A DNA stretch of 64,000 bases from Nemania diffusa (GCA_038501195.1 JBBPUQ010000004.1:496001-560000); one strand, 5' to 3'. Counted from the first letter of the stretch, positions 26,601 through 37,761 are shown. Notes: generated by a model from the sequence alone, not told the origin. Numbers and translations are program-made.

Positions 26601-27114
26601 GCTTATAAAATCTTATAAGTTAGCTGTCTTTTTTTCATTTCTAACCATTTCGTCTGGGCTTGGGTTACAGCGGCTTCGGCCAGTGTTATTGCTGGCGCTG
26701 CGAGCTTGCGCAGTGCGTAGTCGAGACTTGCAAGAGCCGGAGAGACAACACTCGGAATTTGCTGCGTCGTGGTTTGCCTAAAGATACCTTCTTAACTAGT
26801 ACGGAGGCCTGCTTGTCCTGCAGTCCTAAAAGGCGCAAATATGCTAGAGACACGGACAGAACCTGGCGGATTGAAATGCTGTGGATAATGGTGTACCGCC
26901 AGCTATGATTGTGGTATCTCAGAGAACTAAGGTGCTCGCAGCTGGTTTTGGTATAGCGCATGACCCTCTACGCCATTGTTACCCGGTAGTTCATATTGTT
27001 AGTCCCTTCTGATAAGCCCCGGTTATAGTGTTTGAAAGTGGCCATCGTGCTCGCGTCGCTGCTTGGTAATAAATATTACGCTACCGCCCCTAGTCTTGTC
27101 CATATACCTGCCAA
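26601..27114. other. Unrecognised normal-GC segment beside block 1
   Basis: The composition switches abruptly to normal. An open frame at 26660-26908 (plus) encodes about 80 residues with several Cys (CWRCE, CLSC) but no family I recognise. The opposite strand is also open, so there is no strong coding argument. It may be the edge of an older insertion. Confidence 0.3.
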
Positions 27115-27299
27115 GGGGTTAGTTCACAGTGAATAAAAGACCCGTAGCAGCTAGGAAGAATGGTGTAGTATAGGGCTCAATAGAAAGATTCATTGGTTCC
27201 TAACCCTCTAGGTTCATAAGGGGGGACAGAACGTCATACATATAGCTAAATCCGTAGATATAACCACCCTATAGGGTCTAGTCACTTTACCACCTAATA
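27115..27299 (-). mobile_element. Decayed solo LTR, copy 3
   Basis: On the minus strand this matches the solo LTRs at 8381 and 32468 along most of their length: AGACCCTATAGGGTGG, the (A/C)CAATGAAT(C/T)T region, ATTGAGCCCTATA and CCTAGCTGCTAC. The terminal TGTCAG has become TATTAG (G to A, C to T). The other end is too decayed to place and no target duplication is visible. It is older, or more exposed to RIP, than the other two copies. Confidence 0.7.
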
Positions 27300-27779
27300 A
27301 TACCCTTCGAAAAGAGTTATATTTTGTTCCACGATCTCGAAATTTCCTTCGTTAAGAACTATAGTAGTATTTTAGGTTACACTTCTGATACAGGACATTG
27401 AGAAACAAGTGCTCTAGAGGCTATTACATCTGGTACACAGATGATAACACTAACCTGGCAGAAAATCTTCTGTGCCTTCGTCTTGGTCTGTCTTTTGTCA
27501 AAGAGAGCTATTGATGCGGCTATTTGAACCGCATTCGAATTTGGCACCCATTCCATCGACCCTCTCCTGTTGGATTTGGTGCCTTAAATACTAAATTAAT
27601 TATGTTTTGCATAATAGTAGATCTTTTGGCGCAGTGGTAAAATCCAACATCTTCATCGTTCGAGAAGTGCTTATCCAAGTGGTCACCAATAAACTTTCAA
27701 ATGCTATTCTTACGGATAAATAACTATTTCTATAAAGCAGATATAGTTCATTACTTCTCAATGATCTCTAGATGGTCAA

Positions 27780-28440
27780 GGTTTATGAGCATGATTTATT
27801 CCGCTTAAGACCGGCCGAGCGCAGGGCAGTACAGTGAAATATATACTCGTAACTCGAATACCTCGTCAAAATTTCGCTCGCGATTCGTCGTCAAGAAGAG
27901 GATGCCATTATAGTATCCTAACACTCTATGCAATTGTTAGTAGCTGTTACCACATCTCTATCTCAGAATACATACCGCAGGAAAACCAACACCAAATAAT
28001 ATCTCTGTAAAGCACTAGCCTCTCGCTGGGATAAAAAAATGTCGGCTTCGTCCAGTAGCAAAATAGTAGGAAACGTAGTAATGTTAGACTTATAGCTTTT
28101 TTAGATAAAGGAATAGCGTTTCTTAATCCCATGAGTGTGCAAGCCGATATGTTTCACTGAGTGAAGACTCAACTCCTTAGGGAGTAAACCCGAGATCGCC
28201 ACAGGTGATGGCAAGGAGAGGTTTACAGTGCCAAAGAGCGACAGCCTCGGAAGTAGCTGTTTTTCCAACACCTGTAGCCCCATGGAGCAATAATACGAGA
28301 CTTCTGTATTTCCCTTGAATCAGATTTTGGTCCATTTGGGACTGGAAACTTGATAGAGGCGCTATAGTCTCCTCTTGAAAATGTGACCATACAGCGGATT
28401 TAATGATACAGATGTGTTTGTCATCAATCTTACGATTCTA
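27780..28440 (-). pseudogene. Broken fungal AAA+ ATPase gene fragment
   Basis: Read on the minus strand, fragments of one AAA+ ATPase appear in order but in different frames. They are a Walker A (HGATGVGKT, about 28290-28258), then ITCGDLGFTP, an in-frame TAA, and GVESSLSETYRLAHSWD. Next comes about 60 bp that looks like a decayed intron, then Walker B (ILLLDEADIFL, about 28066-28031) and a frameshift. After it come FLRVLGYYNGILFLTTNRE and a lid-like ISLYCPAL. A normal intron (GTATGT...CTAAC...CATAG, 27975-27926) still separates two of the pieces. The family is the fungal one with a large N-terminal region before the ATPase core; that part is missing here. The fragment abuts the 3' end of the M1 aminopeptidase gene. 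At least one stop and one frameshift make it non-functional. Confidence 0.85.
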
Positions 28441-28547
28441 GGACGTATCATCCCTTGTTGCAATTTTGAAGAATGACTCAATACTTCCCGAGAAGAATCT
28501 GCGCTTTCTTAGTGCGTAGGCATATTAAACAATCATAGCCCGGTGGA

Positions 28548-31510
28548 CTATGCACTTTGTTCCATGTATCCATGATTCCCAAGCCAGGAGGTGAGGTCCT
28601 CGAGATCACGTTCCACCCATAATCGTCGAATGTCCATGTGCTCCATTTTCCGGGCCAGCAACTGTTGGTAATTTTCCGCGTTGCGTTTCGCAAAAAAGCG
28701 CTCCACATCTGCCATCTGGTCTCTAGTGCTAAGCCCATCCAACACAACCCCCAGCGCCTTGGATTGCATATCTACTGGCACCGCTTTCTCCACTCGGTCC
28801 CAGTTCGCCTTTACCCACTTCCACAGTCCCTCTGCACCATGCGTGGACGAGTTCATAAGCCACAGCAAGAGATACAGCTTCAATATATGATACGTCAGCA
28901 GAGATGTGCAGGAGATCGAGGGCGGGGTCTTACTTACGTCTTGGTCCTTCACTTGTTCGGTGAAAGCTAGATCCAGCACCCACTCGATAAGTTCGGCGGT
29001 GCTGGCGCGTCCCAGGCATTCAAGCGCTATATATTTCTCATCCTCGTTTGAGGAGCTCTTCCATATGTTGAGAAGAGCGTCGAGCTCTTCCCTACCTCCG
29101 TATGCTGCTATAATCCCAAACGTCTCCCACCATAATGAAGGATTAATGGCGTTCTCCTTGCCGGCTATACGCTCTGCAAACATTTCTTTTGCCGCGGATA
29201 CAATCCTAGAGAAATTATCAGAGAATGCTAGGAAATACGTTGATAGTTATTACTTACTCTAGATCGCCGGCCAAGCCTGCACCACTAAACATTGACGCCT
29301 TGAAAGAAACCATGCTCTCGTCGTCTTCCTCTGATATATCCCAGCCTAATTGACGTGACTTGCTACCAATGATATTAACAATCACCTTCTTTAAGGCAAT
29401 TACTACTGCTGGCCTCTGAAATTTGAAGGTTGATTGCACAGCGCTGAGGTTCTTGTCGATCGTTTCCCAAACGCAGTAGTCACTCATGTTCTTGAAACTA
29501 AGGCAGAGGTCTAGCAGGGTGCTAGTCTTGTTAGTGCCAGCACTTACAAGAGCCCGTAGATCGCAAGACATTCCAACAGCGTCGCGAATGCTCAAGTGCC
29601 CCTTAAGCGCAGCTTGAATGAGTCTCTGAAGGTGATCTGGCTCATAGAATGTACGAAATACGCCATCATGGTCTGCATTGACTTTTACAAACTCCGACGG
29701 TGGAAGACTAATTGTTAATTTGCGCGTCACCATGTCAACCACACGGACGCCTGAATCGAGGCGAATAGCGATCCGGAGAGGATAAGGCCCCTGATCCTCT
29801 GCCAAGTTCGCAGCGGCGCTTCCGATGAAGCGTTCTTGGCTGAGGCATAGACGGTGGACAAGTGTGGACCCCTCGTCCTGAAGAGTGAGTTGCTTCACTT
29901 TGATGAGCGGAAATCCTGCCTGCTTCGTCCAGACTCTCATCTTGTCTTGGAATGGTTGGCCTGTTAGGTCTTCCCAAGCAAGCCAGAGGTCCTTTGACTC
30001 TGTGTTGCCGAAGCTGTGTCGTTCAATGTACAATCGAACTCCTTCAAGAAATCTATCCTCACCGAGCTCATGCGAAACCATCTTGAGAATGCAACAGCCC
30101 TTTTGGTAAGATATTTCGTCGTAAATCTGCTTGGCTTCTGTTGCGTCCTGTACTACTTGCTCCACGGCATGGGTATTACTAAGTGAGTCCAGTTCAAGGA
30201 CAGCCTGAAGGTCTCCCAAGACGTAGTTGTCCCAGATGCGCCAGCTTGGATACAGCTTATCGGACGCCATCCACGCCATCAAGATAGCGAAGCCTTCCTT
30301 GAGCCAGAGGCCGTCCCAATACTTCATGGTGACCAGATTACCAAACCACATGTGGGCGATCTCATGGAGTACTGTGTTAGCAATGTATTGTTTTCGTTCC
30401 AATGAACTATCATCGACATCCAAGAGCAGCGCGTTCGTTCTAAAAGTGATGAGCCCCCAGTTCTCCATAGCTCCAGCCGAGAAGTCAGGAACCGCAGCCA
30501 GGTCTAGTTTGGATAAGGGATAGGGGGAGTTAAACATCTGGGAGAAAAGACATAGGCCTTCCCACGCGAGATTCAAGGCATAGTCAGCTTCGGCCTGGCG
30601 CCCTAGGGGACAGACGATGGACAGTGGGAAATTGCTCTTGGTGGACTTCACTTGAGCCAATGGGCCAGCCATAACGGCGACAAGCTGTGAATAAAAGATT
30701 AGAGTGGCGCTACAACATAATCATTTCAAGGGCGACATACGTAAGTGGACATCTGTGGGGTTTTCTGGAAAACCACTAGTCGTTCCGACTCAGATAACTC
30801 GGTCACTTCGTCGATGGGCGTGTTGGAAAAGGAGAGCCAGGATGGATGGGCGACAATAGACATGACGAACTTAGCTTTGAGAGCCGGTTCGTCGAAACAT
30901 GGGAAGACCTATTGTTTCCCAAGATTAGGAACTAATACACGCTGCCTCTAAGGGAATCATGCTACATCACCTGTCTAGCATAGGTCGGCTCCATCGATGT
31001 AACAGCGATATGATGCTCTGTTTCATCCTCGTCGTTGGTGTAGCGAGCCTGGTAGAAGCCAGCCAGGTCATTCTTGAACTTTCCACGGTATTCTATAACA
31101 AACTTGGGGTTCTCGCCGACAATAAAGTGCTCAGATGCCTCGATTTCGACAGTCTCCTCGGATTCTTGATAGCTATCGCTGCGATTAGGCTCATGCTGAA
31201 TCTGCTGCGGGAAAATAGGGATACCGGATCAAAGAGACATCGACTGATCGCTTGATTGAATGGGACTCGATAGTTACGGCGGTGATACTAATATGCTTGC
31301 AATGCAATTTTACGACCCGCGTGGCCTCGACAACGAGGCAACTGGGCGGGCGGCTTGTGTAAGCAATCGGGCAAGCGTTCATATTGGCTCATAACTGGCT
31401 CACCTGATATCTACCCGACCTGAGAAATATTGCCCATCAAAGTTTGGCTCTAAGCGCACTCTATAAAGCGTTGGCTTGAGGCGTGCTGGAAGCAGTTTCC
31501 GGGATGCCAT
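28548..31510 (-). CDS. M1 family zinc aminopeptidase
   Basis: Removes N-terminal amino acids from peptides; fungal relatives (Ape2/Aap1 group) are cytosolic or periplasmic. Seven exons: 31510-31404, 31341-31225, 31178-30971, 30908-30741, 30684-29258, 29205-28938 and 28877-28548. They join to 875 codons including stop (874 aa), the usual length. Visible motifs: N-terminal beta-domain ending in FPCFDEPALKA (about 146-156), substrate-binding GAMEN (271-275), zinc site HEIAH (307-311) with the third ligand Glu330 in WLKEGF, and the catalytic-Tyr region EISYQKG. The C-terminal helical domain includes KDQDLYLLLW and GLWKWVKANWD. The second intron is only 46 bp with a weak GTATCC donor, so that junction is the least certain. 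There is no signal peptide. The gene ends about 100 bp from the AAA+ pseudogene and 2 kb from AT block 1, yet shows no disabling change. Confidence 0.92.
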
Positions 31511-32467
31511 GACGCAGGTTTTTTTGAAACAAAAGAAGAGATGCCATGTAATGCAGGATGCATGCGGTGGGGTAATGGGTATTTATTATATCTATCATAT
31601 GTAGTCTGTACCACGACTTGATTCACTTCTGCTTGCAAGTCCTAGAACGGAATCCGGTGCCCTTCCGGTGACACAAGGAATCCGTGCTAGCATTGGCTAC
31701 TAGTCAGTCTGCTTGGCATCACAATTATGACATATCAACGGAATCGTCAGGACGTCTTTGCTACCATAACCGCCATATCTTCACCGCCCATCCTGGCATC
31801 TTCTTTAACCATTTGCTTGTGAATGCTACCTCTAGTGCAAAATGCAATCTTCGCTGGGTGTAAGGACAAACTTGACTACCTCAATAGCGTAGTCGAACCC
31901 AAAAGGAAGGATAAGTTGTCTATTGTGAGCATTGCCAGAGAGAAGATGGAGTGGAAAAGTCACAACTGGCATTAATAAACGATTTCAATCTTTTGGGTCG
32001 CGGCAGACACCACCGTCAAAATGGCTAAGCCTTCGAAGGAATTGCCACGGACCTTGACCTATTCGATGCCTGCAATCCTGCCAGTAGCTTAGCCACGGCC
32101 CGCGAAGCCACAAAGAAGTGACTACAGCCCACACGTATGTGACGAGTTCTAACCACCATCAGCCGGATGACTACTGGCCTACGGGTACCCGTGGCTTCTC
32201 AGTGATCACGTCTTGTCGCCAGAATCTTGTCCGGTCCCCAATCTCGGCAATACTACATCTCGGTTGTTTGAACACAGCGGATGGCGTTCATTTCATACTT
32301 GAAAGGGCTGCACCGACAACAGCGCACTCGGCACACTACGGCGATCTTGCAAAGCAGGATACCGCTCATATTTGCAATGCTTGCGGCGGGCTACCCTGGG
32401 CTCTTGCCCAAATATTTCGATACATCCGAGCGTCAAGCATCTCGATATCAGATGTAAGCGACCTTTG
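31511..32467. other. Intergenic region upstream of the aminopeptidase
   Basis: Contains the presumed promoter of the minus-strand aminopeptidase and DNA up to the second solo LTR. The open frame at 32118-32477 has no recognised family and runs into the LTR, so it is not called. Confidence 0.5.
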
Positions 32468-32661
32468 TGTCAGGTGATAAAGCAACCAGACCCTGTAGGG
32501 TGTTTATATATATGGATTTGGCTATATATAAGGGACCCTCGGTCCTCTCTATAGATCTAGGAGGTCAGGAATCAATGAATTTATCGATTGAGCCCTATAT
32601 TACACCCTTCTTCCTAGCTGCTACAGGACTTCTATCCACTCCGTGACTTCTTTCTCTGACA
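32468..32661 (+). mobile_element. Solo LTR, copy 2, with 5-bp target duplication
   Basis: A 194-bp unit with TGTCAG/CTGACA ends and the direct flanking duplication CTTTG (32463-32467 and 32662-32666). It matches the copy at 8381-8571 along its full length, including the TATA-like box and the GGACC...GGTCC hairpin. The different target duplication shows an independent insertion. The good match between copies suggests fairly recent activity, or escape from RIP because the LTR is short. Confidence 0.88.
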
Positions 32662-33563
32662 CTTTGCTACAACTCGGAGGCTTTTGTCGGCGTCGATTCA
32701 ATGCTTAACAAATTACACCAACCGGACTATTACCATGGATTTGGTACAGCTTTCCCCCGGGAAGTGTCGCTACAGTCACTTCACCCGCCATGCGAAACAT
32801 TAAGCCAATTGTTTTCGTAATTCGATCCTGATGGAATTCCTGGGTTTGATTAAGCAAGTGGCTCAATTGTATAATGTGAGCTTTAAGTTGTAAATTGTAG
32901 GGTGGGGAGCGTATCATAACGCTATTGCATCATCCTCTCGTAGCTAACGCTACGAGTTCGCAAACATACACGATGCGCGGGCTTACGTTCAACTGAAGCG
33001 CGGAGACCACAAGTGCGGTCAACGCGGAATGAGAGTAATACGTGTCGCTAGCAGCAGCGAGCATCGACTCCATGCCGCTAGTTTCGCAATCATAAGATAA
33101 TTTATCAAATAGCATCATAATCACTATTAACTAAAGAGTCGCATCCTCCGTGACTACTCCTAATAATCTTCCGGAAAGGAGTACTAATTCCGATGCCAGC
33201 ACTAGTCATCGGATCTAACCGGATGCCGTACCGCTAAGATCGCCCGATGCCCTTATTGGCTTAATAATAATATGTAGGATTTACGCTAGTCTAGCACCAC
33301 ACGATCGCTCTAACATGAGCTTCCGTTTCTTCGCCGTATTACGCTTCCGTACTAACCGAAATGTTCAGTATTACATAAAAAGGGCATTAGACAGTGACCG
33401 GTTCACTAATTGGAGCTCTACGGCTAAACTTGCTCATAATAGCTCGTATCATCTGATCAATGCATCATCGCGGATTGGTTTAAGTCATTTTCTCAAACTT
33501 ATAACAACAACCAAATCGAGCAATGCGGTCACAATCAATCCTCACATTCTCAACCCATAACCG
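32662..33563. other. Intergenic region upstream of the methyltransferase
   Basis: No supported gene. Small open frames are present at 32705-32917, 32930-33124 and 33315-33560 without recognisable content. The last 250 bp should hold the promoter of the plus-strand methyltransferase. Confidence 0.5.
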
Positions 33564-34373
33564 ATGATTAAACGCAGTATGGCTACGGTAGACACCGAGG
33601 AATTTGCGAGAGGCTACACCCTCGCGAATCATGCACAACACAATGCGGGGATGTTTCTTCTCAAGACGCTCGCAATCACTCGTGGTATGCGGGTTCTCGA
33701 CGTCGGCTGCGGGCCCGGTGATCTCACGGCCCAGATAAGGGAAATTGTGGGAGAGGACGGAAGTGTCGTTGGCATCGACCCGAGCAAGGAACGCATTACC
33801 ATCGCAGTCGACGAGAGGGCCGGGCCTAATCTATCATTCCGAGTAGGAAGAGCGGAAGATCTCTCACAATTTCCCTCCAGCAGCTTCGATGCTGTCTTTG
33901 TGAACTCTACTCTACACTGGGTGCAGGACCAACCCACAGCCATCATGGAGTTCAGCCGCGTTCTAAGGCCAGGAGGCCGCCTTGGTATTTCCGGCGCATC
34001 CGGAGACTTCGTCGCTGCGCATGAGAAGATCAAGGCGGATGTTCTGTCTAGAGACCCTTACCGCATGTATCCTGAGCAGAGCCCTCCGAAATTTCTCAAG
34101 AAGCTTGAGTTAGAAGGTCTTCTTGATGGAGCTGGGTTTCACGAAAGAGACATCATCGGAAAATCCATCATCAAGTCGGCCGAAGACGCAGACGCAATGC
34201 TTAATTGGTTAGATGCTAGTTCATCCGGAAAAACATACGGCGGCATCCCACTAGAATTACGACCAAAAGCAAGAGAGGAAATGAAGCGCGAATGGGACAA
34301 GCTTACGACGGAGGATGGAATTCAGATGGAATTGCACATTTTGGTCACTGTAGCCATTAATAATAAGACTTGA
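33564..34373 (+). CDS. Class I SAM-dependent methyltransferase
   Basis: Single-exon protein of 269 aa. A second in-frame Met at codon 6 is an equally good start. The Rossmann-like methyltransferase fold is clear. Motif I VLDVGCGPGD (44-53) binds S-adenosylmethionine, the acidic post-I strand is VVGIDPS (68-74), motif II lies in FDAVFVNSTLHWV (108-120), and motif III is RVLRPGGRLGI. The arrangement is that of the UbiE/COQ5-like Methyltransf_11/25 group. The substrate cannot be told from sequence; fungal members act on sterols, quinones and many secondary metabolites. No biosynthetic core gene is next to it, so a pathway cannot be assigned. A strong hairpin follows 42 bp after the stop. Confidence 0.88.
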   Translation: MIKRSMATVDTEEFARGYTLANHAQHNAGMFLLKTLAITRGMRVLDVGCGPGDLTAQIREIVGEDGSVVGIDPSKERITIAVDERAGPNLSFRVGRAEDLSQFPSSSFDAVFVNSTLHWVQDQPTAIMEFSRVLRPGGRLGISGASGDFVAAHEKIKADVLSRDPYRMYPEQSPPKFLKKLELEGLLDGAGFHERDIIGKSIIKSAEDADAMLNWLDASSSGKTYGGIPLELRPKAREEMKREWDKLTTEDGIQMELHILVTVAINNKT

Positions 34374-34414
34374 TTGTTACATCGTATATGTATATGTATC
34401 TATATATCTCTCTC

Positions 34415-34464
34415 TTCTCCGAGGTTAGTTGGGTCCCCTCGTTAGGTCTCGTAACCCCGGAGAA
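34415..34464 (+). other. Stem-loop 3' of the methyltransferase gene
   Basis: TTCTCCGAGGTTA (34415-34427) pairs with TAACCCCGGAGAA (34452-34464) with one mismatch, around a 24-nt loop. It lies in the expected 3' UTR of the methyltransferase. It may be a transcript-end or mRNA-stability structure, or simply an inverted repeat. Confidence 0.5.
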
Positions 34465-35144
34465 ATATTCCTAAAATCAGCGGCCTAAAGGGGGTGGTGG
34501 TCTTTCTGTGGAATAGAACCCTCAAAAATCCTTGAAAATGGCGATAACGAGCGATATAGCTTAGTCTATACTAGCCTCAACCCGCCCTTCGATGATGATC
34601 GATTACAGATGTTTATATTGTGTGTTGAATCGTAACGTAAAGTGGTGTGGTAAAGACATGAATCTATTGTTTGAGAGAGCCTGAGGCCATTAATAATAAG
34701 TAATTACGGTATGGGTACCTACACAGCAACTACCCATTGCAGCAACCACCAAAAGACTATTCCTATATTTTTTTGTCCATCCACCTGACTCTACCAACGA
34801 GATACATAGTGATAATACACCACTAGCGAACCACTAATTATTTATAGTAATATGAGGTTATTATGGTTCAAAATCATGCATTCCAGAGTCTTTCCCGACC
34901 GATTTAGAGTCACTTCTGTTCTCATATATTAACAGTGCTAATTATACACGGATTGTCAAACCCGTATATTACAGCATTACAACACAATAGTGTAAACATA
35001 ACCGTGAGATATTTAGGCTGAACTCCGAATGACTTTCCGCTCTTGGGCTCCTGGTCTGCAAGCTACCTTCAGGAATAATACGTTCAATTCGTCCTAAATT
35101 TCTACCGTATACCCCGACCTCGAGGTCCCAGAAATGTCCGACTA
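34465..35144. other. Intergenic region between convergent genes
   Basis: Separates the 3' ends of the methyltransferase and the copper transporter. No reading frame or repeat worth naming was seen. Confidence 0.55.
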
Positions 35145-35744
35145 TTAGTGGCTTGCGCCTGCGCCGAGCCGGCCAAATAAGAAGGTCCCGAGGAATATAC
35201 CGGCTAGAACGGATAAAAAGTAGCCGACGTTAAACGTCATCACCGCTAGCATGCTATTGTAGAACGTCCTACGTCAACAATAATCCTTTCCCCCCCAAAT
35301 AGCAGGAAGCAAGACCAGTTTATTGACTCACAGCAGGTAGCCTACACCTCCGACAAAGACCTCGAGGAGAGAACGACCGAGCTCGACGCTCACGAGGAAA
35401 GGGTGGCGTGCACGCCGTTCGCGTAACTGGTGCCCAAGGTTTCCCATGCGGGGAGGCTGAATACGCTCTGCTACCAGTGACTCCTTATCGGACGAGATGT
35501 GAGCCCGGGCGATGAGGTTGGGGTTGCCGTCGAAGGCCAGGGAGCGAAAGGCGAGGAGGGCGCGATGGATCACGGCCAGCACGATCAAGAAGATGCACGT
35601 CCCAGCGTAGGCATGCGTATTGCTCGGGGTCCAGGCCAGAGAGTAGAGAGGGGTTACCATGTTCTGGAAAAACACCATGGCCATGTCCTCGGATGTCATC
35701 AACTCGCCATCCATGCTGTCTCCGTGCCTCTTAACGTGAGCCAT
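35145..35744 (-). CDS. Ctr-family copper transporter
   Basis: Imports Cu(I) as a trimeric membrane channel, at the plasma membrane or the vacuole. Two exons, 35744-35332 and 35253-35145, joined across a 78-bp intron (GTGAGT...ATAG), give 173 aa. The N-terminus is short and Met/His-containing (HGDSMD, MTSEDMAMVFF). Membrane segment 1 is about 35-62 (LYSLAWTP...IFLIVLAVIH). A hydrophilic loop follows, then segments 2 and 3, which carry the family hallmarks: MLAVM (MxxxM, copper gate) and GYFLSVLAG (GxxxG-type packing). Only a few N-terminal Met residues are present, so it looks more like the short Ctr2/low-affinity type; that is an inference. It is divergent from the FRE reductase gene about 2 kb away, which fits a metal-uptake locus. 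Confidence 0.9.
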
Positions 35745-36061
35745 TGCCGCGGTTGATGCCTGGGGCGTGGAAGAGAGGGAAAGAAAAACGATATGAGTGA
35801 CAAGAGGCTCTCAATCAACGGCGCTTGTGAAGTCGGGTTGGCTTATTGCCAATGTACTGACATGAGATTTTGGATTTAGTCGAGTTAGGTGTTGGTACCG
35901 TCACGCTAATGAGGTGCTGCAGATCTACCTTTGTATTATACCACCAGGTACCATCACTCGGCGGCCCTGCTGCTTGCACAAATATGGCTAGAGCCTATAG
36001 AACAGAAAACTGGAAAGTCGGCGATGCAGGGATTCGTTACAGTTCGCAACCCTGGCGATCA

Positions 36062-36458
36062 GAGCAACATTTTTGGTAACATGTTGGCCGTTTATCTCAC
36101 TGGATCTCCAGTACCTATTAGAGCAACCAGCTGACTATTCGCTATGCCTTACAGATGGCTATACCCAGCTGTCTCAACCATGCAGTTTTTTTCTCTGTCC
36201 GGCTTGATCGACTTCACGATAGCTATTACCTGGCCCGGCGACCAGCAGAGAATCCGTCTACCCGTCGTATGATAAGCGCATGCCATGCATTCCCGTTACC
36301 AACGAGCATCAAGTTAACTTCCTAGTACAGAAGGCCGGTGATAAGAACTTGCTCATATTAGAAGGATTGGCCAATGTTGGGGACTTCCTGTCGTCGCGTG
36401 GCGAGCAATTATTGCTTACGTTATAAACTTGCTCAAATTGACTCAAAGGCGGAGCAAG
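36062..36458. promoter_or_regulatory. Cluster of TTGCTC words, possible copper-response elements
   Basis: TTGCTC occurs five times on the two strands in 400 bp: GAGCAAC at 36062 and 36121, CTTGCTCA at 36348 and 36428, and GAGCAAG at 36452. Yeast Mac1 binds TTTGCTC and the Aspergillus fumigatus factor a related TGTGCTCA, so these are near matches, not exact ones. The setting between a copper transporter and a metalloreductase makes the similarity worth noting. Chance occurrence is possible. Confidence 0.3.
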
Positions 36459-36968
36459 CTTTGCTGGGGATAGATAGCAAGAGTCGTTCCTTGGCCTTCA
36501 GCTGTGACGTTGTTGCAGGCCCTCCATACCATACCATACCAACCACCAGGTACCAGGTAGGCATCGTATGTACCTCGATGCACACACGCATCATCCCTCA
36601 CCATGTAAGTAGTCACTTATGTTCTCTGCTCACATGGCCGTCGCCCCGTATCCGTATCAACACCAACCTGGCCTTCGTACAATTAGCACACCAGCCGGCG
36701 GAAACCTGCCCAGAGGCAATTAGCTCGAGCGCTGCGCTGTCGAAAACCTCACAGACCAACAGTAATGTACAAGTGCAGCTAAAGTAGCAGATGCGAGAGC
36801 TGATCTCGTGTAGCTATGGGCACGAACGTCGAACCGGAAACATCAATCTCATGACTATAAACTATCGCCAATTGGGCCGACTGTTCGACTAGGATTGATA
36901 ATTCCACGGATGCCTACCCCACACTAGATAACCAGGTATGTGGATTAGGTAGGTATCTGGAGAATATC

Positions 36969-37065
36969 AGATGAGCTAAAAGGCGAAAACCATTTAGCGC
37001 TGTTAGGAATCGAACCTAACCCCAATTAGAAGACTCACTAGGATACACTGCAACTATATCTAGCA
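36969..37065 (-). repeat. tRNA-derived SINE-like repeat, copy 2
   Basis: Minus-strand copy of the repeat at 1865-1942. The B box GGTTCGATTCC is perfect here, within arms GTTAG and CTAAC. Upstream, TCTTCTAAT resembles a tRNA-Arg(UCU) anticodon region and TAGTTGCAGTG resembles an A box with one extra base. The acceptor 3' strand AGCGCTA has only a partial partner (TAG...), so this is not a working tRNA gene. Confidence 0.6.
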
Positions 37066-37761
37066 TGATATGAGGGTCGGTAGTGTCTAGTGTACCTATA
37101 ATAGAAAGATAGCCCAGGTCTAGGATCATCCCCTCCCGGTTAGAAGAACTAGCGCAAACCCCATCTCTATTACAACACGCAATAGCTCTTTTTTTTTTCT
37201 AGCAGAATGCATCTAGCATAATTATACCGCGATGCTGTATGTATAAATCCATTCGAGGACTAGGATATTCCGCCAGTAGAAGAACATATATCTTTTTCTA
37301 TATGTACTTGTATATGAGCGTGGTCCTGCAAAATATATATATGAAAAAAAAAGAAATAAAGAAATAAATACCTAGAAACAAGCTCAAAAAGTGGGCCAAG
37401 ATTTTCGTCGCAAGTGGATGTTGTATGCAGCCAGGGTCTCAAAGACCTTGTGCGGATAGGTGTAGGTATTACAAGTTCGTACAGAATACTTGCGGAAGCA
37501 GGCCTGGCTCTATGCGTATATGTGCAGACGTGTAGATACCTACTTCAAAAGCCGCCCATCACCCCCAATTATTTTGTAGGTGTGTTTGCTTAGTTTCAGT
37601 ATTGATCGATGATGACTATCTCGTCTACGTGAACTCTGTCACCCGGAACAGAAACAACACCACACCACATCTCTACTGTCGTCTACCGGTCATATCATTA
37701 ACACGCTTTTTGTCTAGTGGTGGCCTATTGTTAGTCGCCGCGCGCGATAACTTCCCTCGAG

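Larger units (their letters stand above)
35745..37761. other. Shared upstream region of Ctr and FRE genes
   Basis: About 2 kb lie between the two divergent start codons. It contains a cluster of TTGCTC-type words at 36.06-36.46 kb, a short CCATA tandem repeat near 36526-36540, the second SINE-like copy (36969-37065) and an AT-rich stretch at 37.3 kb. A CCAAT box lies at 37565-37569, about 195 bp before the FRE start. No gene is supported; the frame at 36374-36787 has no recognisable content. Confidence 0.5.

Noticed and set aside
26660..26961. Cys-containing frame as a small secreted or zinc-binding protein
   Set aside because: No signal peptide, no regular cysteine spacing, and the opposite strand is equally open.
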